In this document: piece after piece, positions 1 through 7,075 of the stretch
How positions within the stretch are numbered: the first letter of the stretch is position 1
Layout of the letters: each line of letters starts with the position of its first letter
Made by a program: the position numbers and the translations under genes
Assembly (NCBI RefSeq): GCF_007692705.1
Contig: NZ_REBN01000124.1
Span: 1-37,711 of the forward strand
DNA: 37,711 nt
Source: Mongoliibacter sp.
GTDB taxonomy: Bacteria; Bacteroidota; Bacteroidia; Cytophagales; Cyclobacteriaceae
Direction: 5' to 3'
The notes under the pieces: generated by a model
Told to the model about the DNA's origin: nothing
Database searches by the model: none
What the model saw: only the letters and a program-made list of their open reading frames with translations

Positions 1-1
1 T

Positions 2-244
2 GCCAACCCCGTTTGTAATGAGCACTTACCAATTTGTGAAAAATGCGGTTGGGAGCTGGAAGGCACCTGTTCTGTGGAATGTAAAGAACATCCTGAAAAA
101 AGGCCTTACGACGGTACCGGTTATTATCAAAAACAGTCGAACGGTTATAATCCCTATAAGGGAATATTCAGAAGAGACGACAAAGAAAAAATTAAAAGCA
201 TTATCAATGAGCAAAAGAATTCCAGAATCGGAACTGATCATTAA
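2..244 (+). CDS. trhO: C-terminal fragment of tRNA uridine(34) hydroxylase-like rhodanese protein (TrhO family)
   Basis: An open frame enters from the left edge and stops with TAA at 242-244, giving about 80 residues. The fragment is Cys-rich (C-x6-C-x2-C-x7-C-x3-C: VCNEHLPICEKCGWELEGTC and on) and ends in a basic, Tyr/Asn-rich tail. This resembles the metal-binding C-terminus of the YceA/TrhO rhodanese family, which hydroxylates U34 of certain tRNAs using oxygen. The rhodanese domain with its catalytic Cys would lie outside the window, so the call rests on the tail alone. Its last 38 bases overlap the start of the next gene, suggesting co-transcription. The Cys pattern shows that this frame, not the overlapping +1 frame, is the coding one in the first 200 bases. 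Confidence 0.65.
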   Translation, partial: ANPVCNEHLPICEKCGWELEGTCSVECKEHPEKRPYDGTGYYQKQSNGYNPYKGIFRRDDKEKIKSIINEQKNSRIGTDH

Positions 245-1073
245 TCCTGACGGAAGTATTTATCATCTCAACTTGAAGCCAGAACACCTGGCTTCAACTG
301 TTATCACAGTAGGTGATCCTGACAGGGTAGAGAAGGTCTCAAAATACTTTGACGAGATAGAATTCACCATGTCCAAGAGGGAGTTTGTCACACACACGGG
401 GAGCTATAAGGGGAAGCGGATTACTGTGATGAGCACTGGCATGGGTACGGACAACATTGAGATTTTTATGACTGAATTGGATGCCCTGGTTAATGTGGAT
501 CTGAAGACCCGTTTACCGAAAAAAGATCATACTACCTTAAATGTAATCCGAATCGGGACTTCTGGAAGCATGCAGAAATCTATTCCTGCTGGCAGTATTT
601 TGGCTTCAGCTTTCGGAATAGGGCTTGATACGTTAATGACTTTTTACAAAGCTGAATATTCTGATCTTGAAAAAGAGGTAGGGGTTCAAATCCAAAAATC
701 TCTTGGCCTACCTTTTATACCTTATTGTATTCAGGGGTCTGAAAAATTACTTGCATTACTCAGAGAAGGGCTGCTTGTTGGGAATACGGTAACTTGTCCA
801 GGATTTTTTGGACCTCAGGGTAGAGAGGTAAGGGTAAAACCAGCCATACCAGATATTATTGAAAAGTTAGGAAAGATAAATGTAGATGGTTTTCAGTTGA
901 CAAACTTTGAAATGGAAACTGCCGGCTATTATGCTATGGGCAGGTTGTTGGGGCATGAGGTCATGAGTCTAAATGCCATTGTGGCCAATAGAATCACACA
1001 TGAATTCGCAGACAATGCTCATGAAATAGTGGATAATCTAATCCAACACACCTTAAAAAAATTGGCGGGTTAA
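207..1073 (+). CDS. Nucleoside phosphorylase, uridine phosphorylase-like
   Basis: From the ATG at 207 this is a 288-residue protein of the PNP/UDP phosphorylase fold, which cleaves nucleosides with phosphate in cytosolic salvage. Visible motifs are GDPDR at residues 36-40, the glycine-rich STGMGTDN near 76-83, RIGTSGS at 115-121 (phosphate-binding Arg) and NFEMETAG at 233-240, the purine/pyrimidine nucleoside ribose-contact motif. The frame is open further upstream to an ATG at 18, but those 63 residues are out-of-frame trhO sequence and show no family similarity, so 207 is chosen. It overlaps trhO by 38 bases. The stop codon sits in the loop of a terminator hairpin. Substrate specificity (uridine versus purine) cannot be fixed from sequence reading. 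Confidence 0.85.
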   Translation: MSKRIPESELIINPDGSIYHLNLKPEHLASTVITVGDPDRVEKVSKYFDEIEFTMSKREFVTHTGSYKGKRITVMSTGMGTDNIEIFMTELDALVNVDLKTRLPKKDHTTLNVIRIGTSGSMQKSIPAGSILASAFGIGLDTLMTFYKAEYSDLEKEVGVQIQKSLGLPFIPYCIQGSEKLLALLREGLLVGNTVTCPGFFGPQGREVRVKPAIPDIIEKLGKINVDGFQLTNFEMETAGYYAMGRLLGHEVMSLNAIVANRITHEFADNAHEIVDNLIQHTLKKLAG

Positions 1074-1090
1074 TACCCGCCATTTTTTAG
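1064..1090. terminator. Bidirectional intrinsic terminator containing a stop codon in its loop
   Basis: GGCGGGT at 1064-1070 pairs with ACCCGCC at 1075-1081 around a TAAT loop, followed by ATTTTTT on the + strand and preceded by an A-tract, so it can serve both strands. The TAA in the loop region (1071-1073) is the stop of the phosphorylase gene. It also lies just beyond the end of the convergent small gene at 1096. Confidence 0.85.
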
Positions 1091-1095
1091 ACTAA

Positions 1096-1389
1096 TCACC
1101 CATTATAAACTACTCTTTCAAAAAGTGTAGTGTTTTCGATACTCACAGATTCTAAGTCTAAGAGTTCAATATTTTTTAAGAACTTGCAGAATACATCTGC
1201 ACATTCCTGCCTGCTAAGGTATACTCCGAATACTTTATCTTTAGAGCTAACCATAAATGTTCTGCTGCTGTCAAAAATTCTCACCAAGCTGTGCCAGTCC
1301 GACATTATCAACAATTCATCAGGCTTACTGATAGATTGTGTGATTTTAAAATCTCCAAAAGTTGAACTAATTTTCATAATGAATTCCAA
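1096..1389 (-). CDS. Small protein of unknown function next to a two-component system
   Basis: I do not recognise a family. The product is 97 residues (93 if it starts at the second Met, 1377), mixed alpha/beta in appearance, with no signal peptide or membrane segment, so probably cytosolic. It lies downstream of the response regulator gene on the same strand but after 85 bases that hold its own promoter: TACATTTG on the minus strand at 1403-1410 with TTG 20 nt further upstream, overlapped by a perfect inverted repeat at 1433-1450. That promoter is the main reason to prefer this strand over the antisense ORF. The layout suggests a target gene of the neighbouring regulator; this is inference. 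Confidence 0.6.
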   Translation of the reverse strand: MEFIMKISSTFGDFKITQSISKPDELLIMSDWHSLVRIFDSSRTFMVSSKDKVFGVYLSRQECADVFCKFLKNIELLDLESVSIENTTLFERVVYNG

Positions 1390-1402
1390 ATGATTATATA
1401 TT

Positions 1403-1433
1403 CAAATGTAGTTCATGCATCATAAGTAGGCAA
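1403..1433 (-). promoter_or_regulatory. Bacteroidota-type promoter of the 97-residue small gene
   Basis: On the minus strand there is a perfect TAnnTTTG -7 element (TACATTTG, 1403-1410) and TTG at 1431-1433 with a 20-nt spacer. The start site would fall near 1398, leaving a leader of about 8-20 nt before either candidate ATG. Confidence 0.65.
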
Positions 1434-1450
1434 TACGTGTTACCACGTAT
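1433..1450. promoter_or_regulatory. Perfect dyad ATACGTG-TTAC-CACGTAT at the -33 box, candidate response-regulator operator
   Basis: Seven-base perfect inverted arms (1433-1439 and 1444-1450) separated by 4 nt abut and slightly overlap the -33 box of the small-gene promoter, roughly at -35 to -52. This is the usual site for a class II activator such as a dimeric NarL/FixJ regulator. There is no T-run, so it is not a terminator for the regulator gene. Confidence 0.5.
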
Positions 1451-1474
1451 ATTCGACCAAAGACTGGTATTGTC

Positions 1475-2101
1475 TCAGAATATGATTCCCTTATTTCTTT
1501 GTGCCCAAATCAAAAGTGTATTGTGTTTCTTATCCAAGTTTAGCTTATTGATGATATTGCTTCTATGCTTTTCTACTGTACGCTCAGCGATAAAAAGTTT
1601 ATCCGCAATGTCTTTTGTGGTTAAGCCGTCAGCAATTAGCTTAAGAATTTTCTTCTCTGAAGGAGTCAGTGCAATACCTTCATTTAAGACTTTTGGTTCT
1701 CCCTTTTTCTGGAAAATTTTGCTGCTGAAATATTCCTTTCCTTCTTGGATTTTGTTCAGGCAGGTTAGGAGTTCTTCAGTAGCAAATTCTTTCAGCAAAT
1801 ACCCTGAAATATTCAGTTCTTTTGCTTGTTGGTAAATGAAAAGCTCTCTGTGAAGCGTAAATAAGATAATTTTGGTTTTAATTCCGATTTCCTTACAGGC
1901 TTTTGCCACCTGTAGCCCAGTCATATCTGGCATTTCCAAATCCAATATGGCTATCAAAGGTTTATATTCCTGAATAGCCTTAAATGCATGCTGTCCATCA
2001 CTGGCCATCGCAGCAATTGTATATCCACTTTCTTCCAAAAAATCCTTTAGGCCTTTCAATAATAAAGGGTGATCATCTGCAATTACAAGTTCGGGGCTCA
2101 T
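1475..2101 (-). CDS. Two-component response regulator, NarL/FixJ type with LuxR-family HTH
   Basis: The 208-residue protein has a receiver domain at about 4-120 with acidic pair D9-D10, phospho-acceptor D54 (ILDLEMPD), T82 and K104. It is followed by a LuxR-type helix-turn-helix at about 145-190 (LTPSEKKILKLIADGLTTKD, then a recognition helix around ERTVEKHRSNI). It would bind DNA as a dimer after phosphorylation. The start codon lies 2 nt after the stop of the histidine kinase gene, so the two are one operon and almost certainly cognate. A candidate binding dyad lies just beyond its 3' end, in front of the next gene. Confidence 0.93.
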   Translation of the reverse strand: MSPELVIADDHPLLLKGLKDFLEESGYTIAAMASDGQHAFKAIQEYKPLIAILDLEMPDMTGLQVAKACKEIGIKTKIILFTLHRELFIYQQAKELNISGYLLKEFATEELLTCLNKIQEGKEYFSSKIFQKKGEPKVLNEGIALTPSEKKILKLIADGLTTKDIADKLFIAERTVEKHRSNIINKLNLDKKHNTLLIWAQRNKGIIF

Positions 2102-2103
2102 AC

Positions 2104-4140
2104 TTATTTGTAAAAATAAAATGAAAATTTAGTACCTTTTCCTTTTTCGGAATCCACCTTCATAGTTCCTTTAAGGCTAGCTGTTCTCTCTTTTAATGTT
2201 TTAAGGCCCAAGCTTTCGAAATCCTGATATTTTTCAGAAAAATCGAAGCCGATGCCATTGTCTTCAATGGATAGGTTTACCATCTGATTATCCAATACCA
2301 TTAGAACCCTTACGGCTGAGGCTTGTGCATGTTTTAGTATATTATTAAAAACTTCCTGAACTATCCTGTATACATGGAGCTGTTCGTTTTTATCAAATAG
2401 GCTATCCACTTCATCAATTTCGGAACTTATAAAAATATCTGTTTCCCCGTCTAAGTTTTCCAAAGTATTTTTTATAGCACGTGTTAGTCCCAACTCTTCC
2501 AATTGAAATGGATGAAGAGACCTTGAAATACCGCGAAGTTCTTCTATAGCCGAATCCAATAGCCCAGATGCTGAAGCATCAGTACTCATAGCCACCTTGT
2601 TTTTGATCAAAAGCAGACTTTGTCCTAAGCCATCATGAAGATCTTTGGATATACGTTTCCTTTCTTCTTCCTGATAAATCAGCAAATCTCTGGAGAATTT
2701 TTCCTGCATTCTCTTCGCTTTAATTTCAGATTGAAGGTTTTTATACAGGTAAAGCACTGCCAATCCTACTATCAATATTAAAGATAGGCCCACGATTAGT
2801 GCTATTTTCTTTTGATTGGCTGTGGTAATATTTTCTATTTCAAGTGATTTTTTTAAGAGTTCCCTTTCCTTTTTTTCGGTTTCGTAGAGGGTTTGATAGT
2901 AGGCAAAAGAAGTGGCTTTATTTACCGCGAAAACTGAATCCTTTTTTTGACTCCATGATGAAAGTGCTTCAAACGCCTCTGCATGATTACCCATTAGATG
3001 TTGTAATTCAGCTTCAAAAGCCAACACATCCAGTTTATCAGTGAATTTGTCGATGCTATTTGCCTGAGCCTTATATTCTTTCAATTTTTCTTTCGCTACA
3101 AAGAGGTCGCCAAAGTTCTTCTCTCCCAAAAATCTGGACTTTGTAAAGGAAATATCCAAATAAGAACCTTTCCCGATCCTTTCTTCCCGAATGCTGTCTG
3201 CCTTTCTGTAATGAAAATCAAATTGCTGATTGTCTCCTTCTCTTGCGAAGTGGTTGGCTAAGGCTAAGTTGAGTGATACCTCAAGGTGAGGATCATCTAT
3301 TTCCTCATCCATATTTTCGTAGACCTCCCTGAGGATATTATAATTTTCCTCAAGATATCCGGCCAATCTGTATGTTCCTGCTCTATTATACATGACTACT
3401 GCCCAATACCTTTTTTGATTTCTCCGAAGATGGCTTTCCAATAACTTTAACCGGATTTTTTCCGATTCATCCAACATTCCATATTTGCTGAATATGATAC
3501 TCATGCTGTTTTGTACATAATCTACATACTCTTCATCTTCCAACAACTCGTAATACAAAGCAGCTTTCTGGTAATCATTGATGGCATTGATAAATTCTCC
3601 CTTGAAGTCCCGAGCCTGACCTCTGAAAAAAAGTGCATCAGCTACTAAAATGGAATCTTGATCTGTAAATTCATGAATGGCATTTGTATATTCTCCAATA
3701 GCTTTTTCAAATTCTCCCATATCATAATAGGCTGCTGCATATTTCAAAAAGATATCTCCCCTCAATTTAGAGGAGGATATTTTTGGAACAAACGTCGTAG
3801 CTTTTTCCATTGTAATTAAGGCATCCTTTCCTTTTCCAGATGAAATTTGGAAGCTTTGAAAAAGCTCTATAGACCAGTTTGCCGCAGTTTCATAATCCCC
3901 CAAAGAAACAGCCAAATCAATACCCTCAGGGTAATGCTTGAAAATCAGTTCCTTTTCATTTGGATAAATATGTGATAGGAATGTTCTGTATGCCTTTAGC
4001 TTTTCATTGTCCGATTCCGCCTCTTTAACCGAGTTTCTAAGCGAATCAAGGGAATTATCCTGTGCTTTAGAATTACCAATTAGCACAAAAAAGATCCAAA
4101 TTAAGGAAAACAAAATTTTAGAATATTTTCGAGGTTGCAT
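2104..4140 (-). CDS. TPR-domain sensor histidine kinase, HisKA_3/NarX type
   Basis: The 678-residue protein begins with a signal peptide (residues 1-26, ending in NSKAQ). A long extracytoplasmic tetratricopeptide-like region covers about 40-420, with a coiled stretch before one transmembrane helix at about 446-466. The kinase core has the HisKA_3 phospho-acceptor H502 in KDLHDGLGQS, the N-box with N599-N600, and DNGIGF at 627-632, then a glycine-rich GKGT near the end. The architecture (periplasmic TPR, one TM, NarX-type kinase) is common in Bacteroidota; the signal sensed is unknown. It shares an operon with the LuxR-type regulator downstream. Divergent AT-rich DNA of about 390 bases separates it from the receptor gene. 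Confidence 0.93.
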   Translation of the reverse strand: MQPRKYSKILFSLIWIFFVLIGNSKAQDNSLDSLRNSVKEAESDNEKLKAYRTFLSHIYPNEKELIFKHYPEGIDLAVSLGDYETAANWSIELFQSFQISSGKGKDALITMEKATTFVPKISSSKLRGDIFLKYAAAYYDMGEFEKAIGEYTNAIHEFTDQDSILVADALFFRGQARDFKGEFINAINDYQKAALYYELLEDEEYVDYVQNSMSIIFSKYGMLDESEKIRLKLLESHLRRNQKRYWAVVMYNRAGTYRLAGYLEENYNILREVYENMDEEIDDPHLEVSLNLALANHFAREGDNQQFDFHYRKADSIREERIGKGSYLDISFTKSRFLGEKNFGDLFVAKEKLKEYKAQANSIDKFTDKLDVLAFEAELQHLMGNHAEAFEALSSWSQKKDSVFAVNKATSFAYYQTLYETEKKERELLKKSLEIENITTANQKKIALIVGLSLILIVGLAVLYLYKNLQSEIKAKRMQEKFSRDLLIYQEEERKRISKDLHDGLGQSLLLIKNKVAMSTDASASGLLDSAIEELRGISRSLHPFQLEELGLTRAIKNTLENLDGETDIFISSEIDEVDSLFDKNEQLHVYRIVQEVFNNILKHAQASAVRVLMVLDNQMVNLSIEDNGIGFDFSEKYQDFESLGLKTLKERTASLKGTMKVDSEKGKGTKFSFYFYK

Positions 4141-4532
4141 TTTATGACTTTGGCAAACAAGTTGGTAATGTGGTTTTTTTATAAATCACTAATTTATCCT
4201 TTTTTGTTCAAGAAATGTTGTTTTTCCTTTCCGTTTAAATAATAAATAGACTTTTTATCTACGAATAGACCCGATAAATGTATATACATATAAATTGCAA
4301 ACAAACACTTCTGCATACCGTTTTTAATTTGTTGGCTACCACCTCGAATTATGTGTTATGCCTCCTATTAACATCAGTATAATATTTTATTTCTATTTCC
4401 TTTCAAAAACAGAATAATTTGAATATTTATTATATCAAATGTTTTGTTTTTATCTACCGTTGATATAAATACCTTTTGAAAACAGTATAATATTTTGTAG
4501 ATTCAAGATTGCCGAAAAACAAAAAGATTACT
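4141..4532. other. AT-rich divergent intergenic region with repeated CAGTATAATATTTT
   Basis: No ORF is credible here. The 14-mer CAGTATAATATTTT occurs twice, at 4375-4388 and 4483-4496, and a diverged form AAAACAGAATAATTT lies between them at 4406-4420. The second copy ends 36 bases before the receptor ATG and contains TATTTTG, one base short of the TAnnTTTG -7 element, so it may overlap the promoter. Confidence 0.6.
4375..4496 (+). repeat. Two exact 14-bp direct repeats upstream of the TonB-dependent receptor
   Basis: CAGTATAATATTTT at 4375-4388 recurs exactly at 4483-4496, 108 bp apart. The intermediate copy at 4406-4420 has the same AAAACAG-ATAAT core with one substitution and one deletion. 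Low complexity could explain part of the similarity. Confidence 0.5.
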
Positions 4533-6962
4533 ATGAAACCTATTTTAACTTATTTACTAGCCGGAATTTTCACGCTTTTTACTTTTGAAATTTTTAGCCA
4601 AGACTTTACTATAAAAGGTAAAGTTTCAGATAGGGAAAAAAATGAAGTAATGGAGTTTGCGAATGTAGCACTCTTAAATCCTGCTGATTCTTCACTTGTA
4701 ACAGGAGGTATGACAGAATTGGATGGGACTTTTTCATTTCCCGCCGAGGCGGGTAGTTATATCCTGAGAGCGGGATTTATCGGATACGAGAATTTCTATA
4801 GAAATATCGAAGTTGGTGATAAGGCTACATTAAATGCTGGCACCATTCGTCTTAGACCCGATGCCCAAAATTTGGAGGAGGTTACAGTGGAAGGTGTTCA
4901 GTCTATGTTTGAAAGTGATATTGACAAACGTACTTTTAATGTAGAAAACAGTATTGTTGCTGAGGGAGCGACTGCATCAGAGCTGCTGGAGACTCTTCCT
5001 TCCATTCAGGTGGATGATGAAGGTGGTATTACTATGAGAGGAAGTGGTAATATCCTTATTTATATAAATGGAAGGCCCTCCAATTTATCAGGAGATGATG
5101 CCGAAAGTATATTGGCACAGTTTCCTGCAAATAGCATCAAATCAGTAGAGTTGATTACCAACCCATCGTCAAGATACGATGCAGCTGGTGTTGGGGGGAT
5201 TATTAATATTATCCTGAAGAAAAATGAAAAAACAGGATTAAATGGACAAGTGAATGCTTCTATTGGCACAAGAGATAAGTATACTGCTGGTTTCAATATG
5301 AATTATGGTTTGGAAAAAATCAATATTTATGCCTCTTATAATTTTCAGGATAGAAGGACTTTTAGAGAAGGTGAGGGGCTGAGAGAGTCTTTTATCCCTA
5401 ATGTTTCTCCATTTCTAGATCAGGACAACTATGGGGAAAGCTTTGATGTAAACCACTTGGTGAGAGGTGGATTGGATTGGAATATCACTGATAACAAAAC
5501 TTTTGGATTCTATGCTCAGGCGAATTTTAGAAATCGTAACAGTTTTAATGACTTGAACCAAAGAAATCAAAACTCCATGAGACAGCTGGACAGTCTCTTC
5601 GTCAGGAATAATGAGGATACCCGTACCAGTTATAATATTGAAACCGGAATTAATTATACATGGGAAATAGACACCTTGGGTCAGAGATTGTTTGCTTCTG
5701 CTTCCTACTCCTATGATGATAGATTTCAAGATGAGTTTTATGACCAAAGATTCTTCAATTCTTTCAATGAAGAAGTTCCTGAAAATAGATTGATTCAAAT
5801 TAATGAAAGGCCTCAATGGAGTTCATTCTATGTGTTGCAAGCGGATTATGAAAAACCATTTCAGAATGGAGGAAAATTTGAATCAGGATTGAAAGGTACT
5901 TTTGGCGTATGGGACAGAGGTCAGGATTTTTTCCAAGGAGACCAAAGCACAGAATTTATACCGGAGATGGATGATAGGTTCAGCGATGGATTTAATTTTA
6001 AAGAAGACGTATATGCAGCATATGCCAGTTATAAAAACAGAATTGGCAAATTGGGATACCAAGGTGGGCTTCGAGGTGAGTATACCGAGACCATTTCAGT
6101 GCAGGAGAGTAATCAAAATGTAGTAGTCAATAATTATTTCAACCTTTTCCCATCAATGTACCTTTCTTATGATTTGGGTGAAGAGGAAGAGTTTACCGCT
6201 AATTATAGCAGAAGAATTTCCAGGCCTAACATATGGGCCTTGGCACCTCTATTTAGGATATCAGATTTATTCAACCTAAGTGTGGGAAACCCATTCTTAC
6301 AGCCAGAGCTGACCGATAGCTATGAAGTTGGATACGTAAAAGGTTGGGACAAACTTCTGATGAACGCTACTGTTTATCACAGATTTTCTACAGATATCCT
6401 GACCAGAGTAGTGCGGGTTGATGATGACAATGTGGCTGTACAGACCAGAGAAAATGCAAACAGCAGGAGTGCCACAGGCTTCGAGTTGGTCAATCAAATC
6501 CAGTTCACAGATTGGTTCGATGCAACTTTAACAGGTAACCTTTTTTATTCTGAAATAATAGGTGATAATATTGAGGAAGGTTTCAATAATTCCAATTTCA
6601 GCTGGACAGTCTCACTATTGGCAAACATGTCAGTACCTAAATTTGCAACTGTTCAAATACAGGGTAATTATAGAGGTCCCATTGTATTGCCACAAGGGGA
6701 AATAGAGCCTATGTGGGGGATCAACGCAGGTATCCGTAAAAATATAATGAATAATAGGGCTACCATCTCAGCAAATGTGAGTGATATTTTTAATACCCGT
6801 ATCTTTAGAATCAGAGCCGAGGATCAAAGGTTTGTCCAAGATAGGATGTTTAATAGGGAGACAAGAATCGGAACACTTTCCTTCACTTGGAGATTCGGAG
6901 GATTCCGTGATAGAAATGGACGCCCTGACAGAGAAGAGTATGATGAAGATATGGACTTTTAA
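4533..6962 (+). CDS. TonB-dependent outer-membrane receptor with N-terminal carboxypeptidase-like domain
   Basis: The protein is 809 residues from the ATG at 4533. An in-frame TTG at 4509 adds eight polar residues before the signal peptide and is less likely. Order: signal peptide (ends near FSQDF), a CarboxypepD_reg-like Ig fold (about 25-105, starting IKGKVSDREKNEVMEFANVA), a plug domain (about 125-230, with MRGSGNILIYINGRPS and NPSSRYDAAGVGGIINI), then a C-terminal beta-barrel rich in aromatic/Asn alternation. It fits the outer-membrane beta-barrel family that occurs without a SusD partner; no susD-like gene is adjacent. The last residues are acidic (DREEYDEDMDF) rather than the usual terminal aromatic, though F is last. 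Substrate unknown. It ends at a strong bidirectional terminator. Confidence 0.9.
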   Translation: MKPILTYLLAGIFTLFTFEIFSQDFTIKGKVSDREKNEVMEFANVALLNPADSSLVTGGMTELDGTFSFPAEAGSYILRAGFIGYENFYRNIEVGDKATLNAGTIRLRPDAQNLEEVTVEGVQSMFESDIDKRTFNVENSIVAEGATASELLETLPSIQVDDEGGITMRGSGNILIYINGRPSNLSGDDAESILAQFPANSIKSVELITNPSSRYDAAGVGGIINIILKKNEKTGLNGQVNASIGTRDKYTAGFNMNYGLEKINIYASYNFQDRRTFREGEGLRESFIPNVSPFLDQDNYGESFDVNHLVRGGLDWNITDNKTFGFYAQANFRNRNSFNDLNQRNQNSMRQLDSLFVRNNEDTRTSYNIETGINYTWEIDTLGQRLFASASYSYDDRFQDEFYDQRFFNSFNEEVPENRLIQINERPQWSSFYVLQADYEKPFQNGGKFESGLKGTFGVWDRGQDFFQGDQSTEFIPEMDDRFSDGFNFKEDVYAAYASYKNRIGKLGYQGGLRGEYTETISVQESNQNVVVNNYFNLFPSMYLSYDLGEEEEFTANYSRRISRPNIWALAPLFRISDLFNLSVGNPFLQPELTDSYEVGYVKGWDKLLMNATVYHRFSTDILTRVVRVDDDNVAVQTRENANSRSATGFELVNQIQFTDWFDATLTGNLFYSEIIGDNIEEGFNNSNFSWTVSLLANMSVPKFATVQIQGNYRGPIVLPQGEIEPMWGINAGIRKNIMNNRATISANVSDIFNTRIFRIRAEDQRFVQDRMFNRETRIGTLSFTWRFGGFRDRNGRPDREEYDEDMDF

Positions 6963-6981
6963 TCTTTCCTTTTGTTGAAAT

Positions 6982-7019
6982 AAAAAAACAGCCCTTCTGA
7001 ACTGAAAGGCTGTTTTTTT
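6982..7019. terminator. Bidirectional terminator between receptor and ABC-F genes
   Basis: AAAAAAACAGCC (6982-6993) pairs with GGCTGTTTTTTT (7008-7019); the A and T tracts give a U-run on both strands. It serves the receptor on + and the uup-like gene on -. Confidence 0.9.
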
Positions 7020-7075
7020 ATAAGAATATTTTGAATTTGTATCTTCCCTAACTACTTTTTTTGAGTGAAACTTGT

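Noticed and set aside
18-206. 63-residue N-terminal extension of the uridine phosphorylase-like ORF
   Set aside because: It is an out-of-frame reading of the trhO C-terminus; the conserved protein begins at 207.
1130-1393. 87-codon + strand ORF opposite the small gene
   Set aside because: The minus-strand frame has a good promoter and a more normal composition; the + ORF is a Ser/Leu-rich shadow.
1437-1835. 132-codon + strand ORF opposite the response regulator
   Set aside because: Antisense to an intact regulator; Phe/Ser/Leu-rich shadow composition.
5415-5816. 133-codon antisense ORF inside the TonB-dependent receptor
   Set aside because: Shadow of the barrel coding sequence; Ile/Ser-rich, with no supporting promoter.
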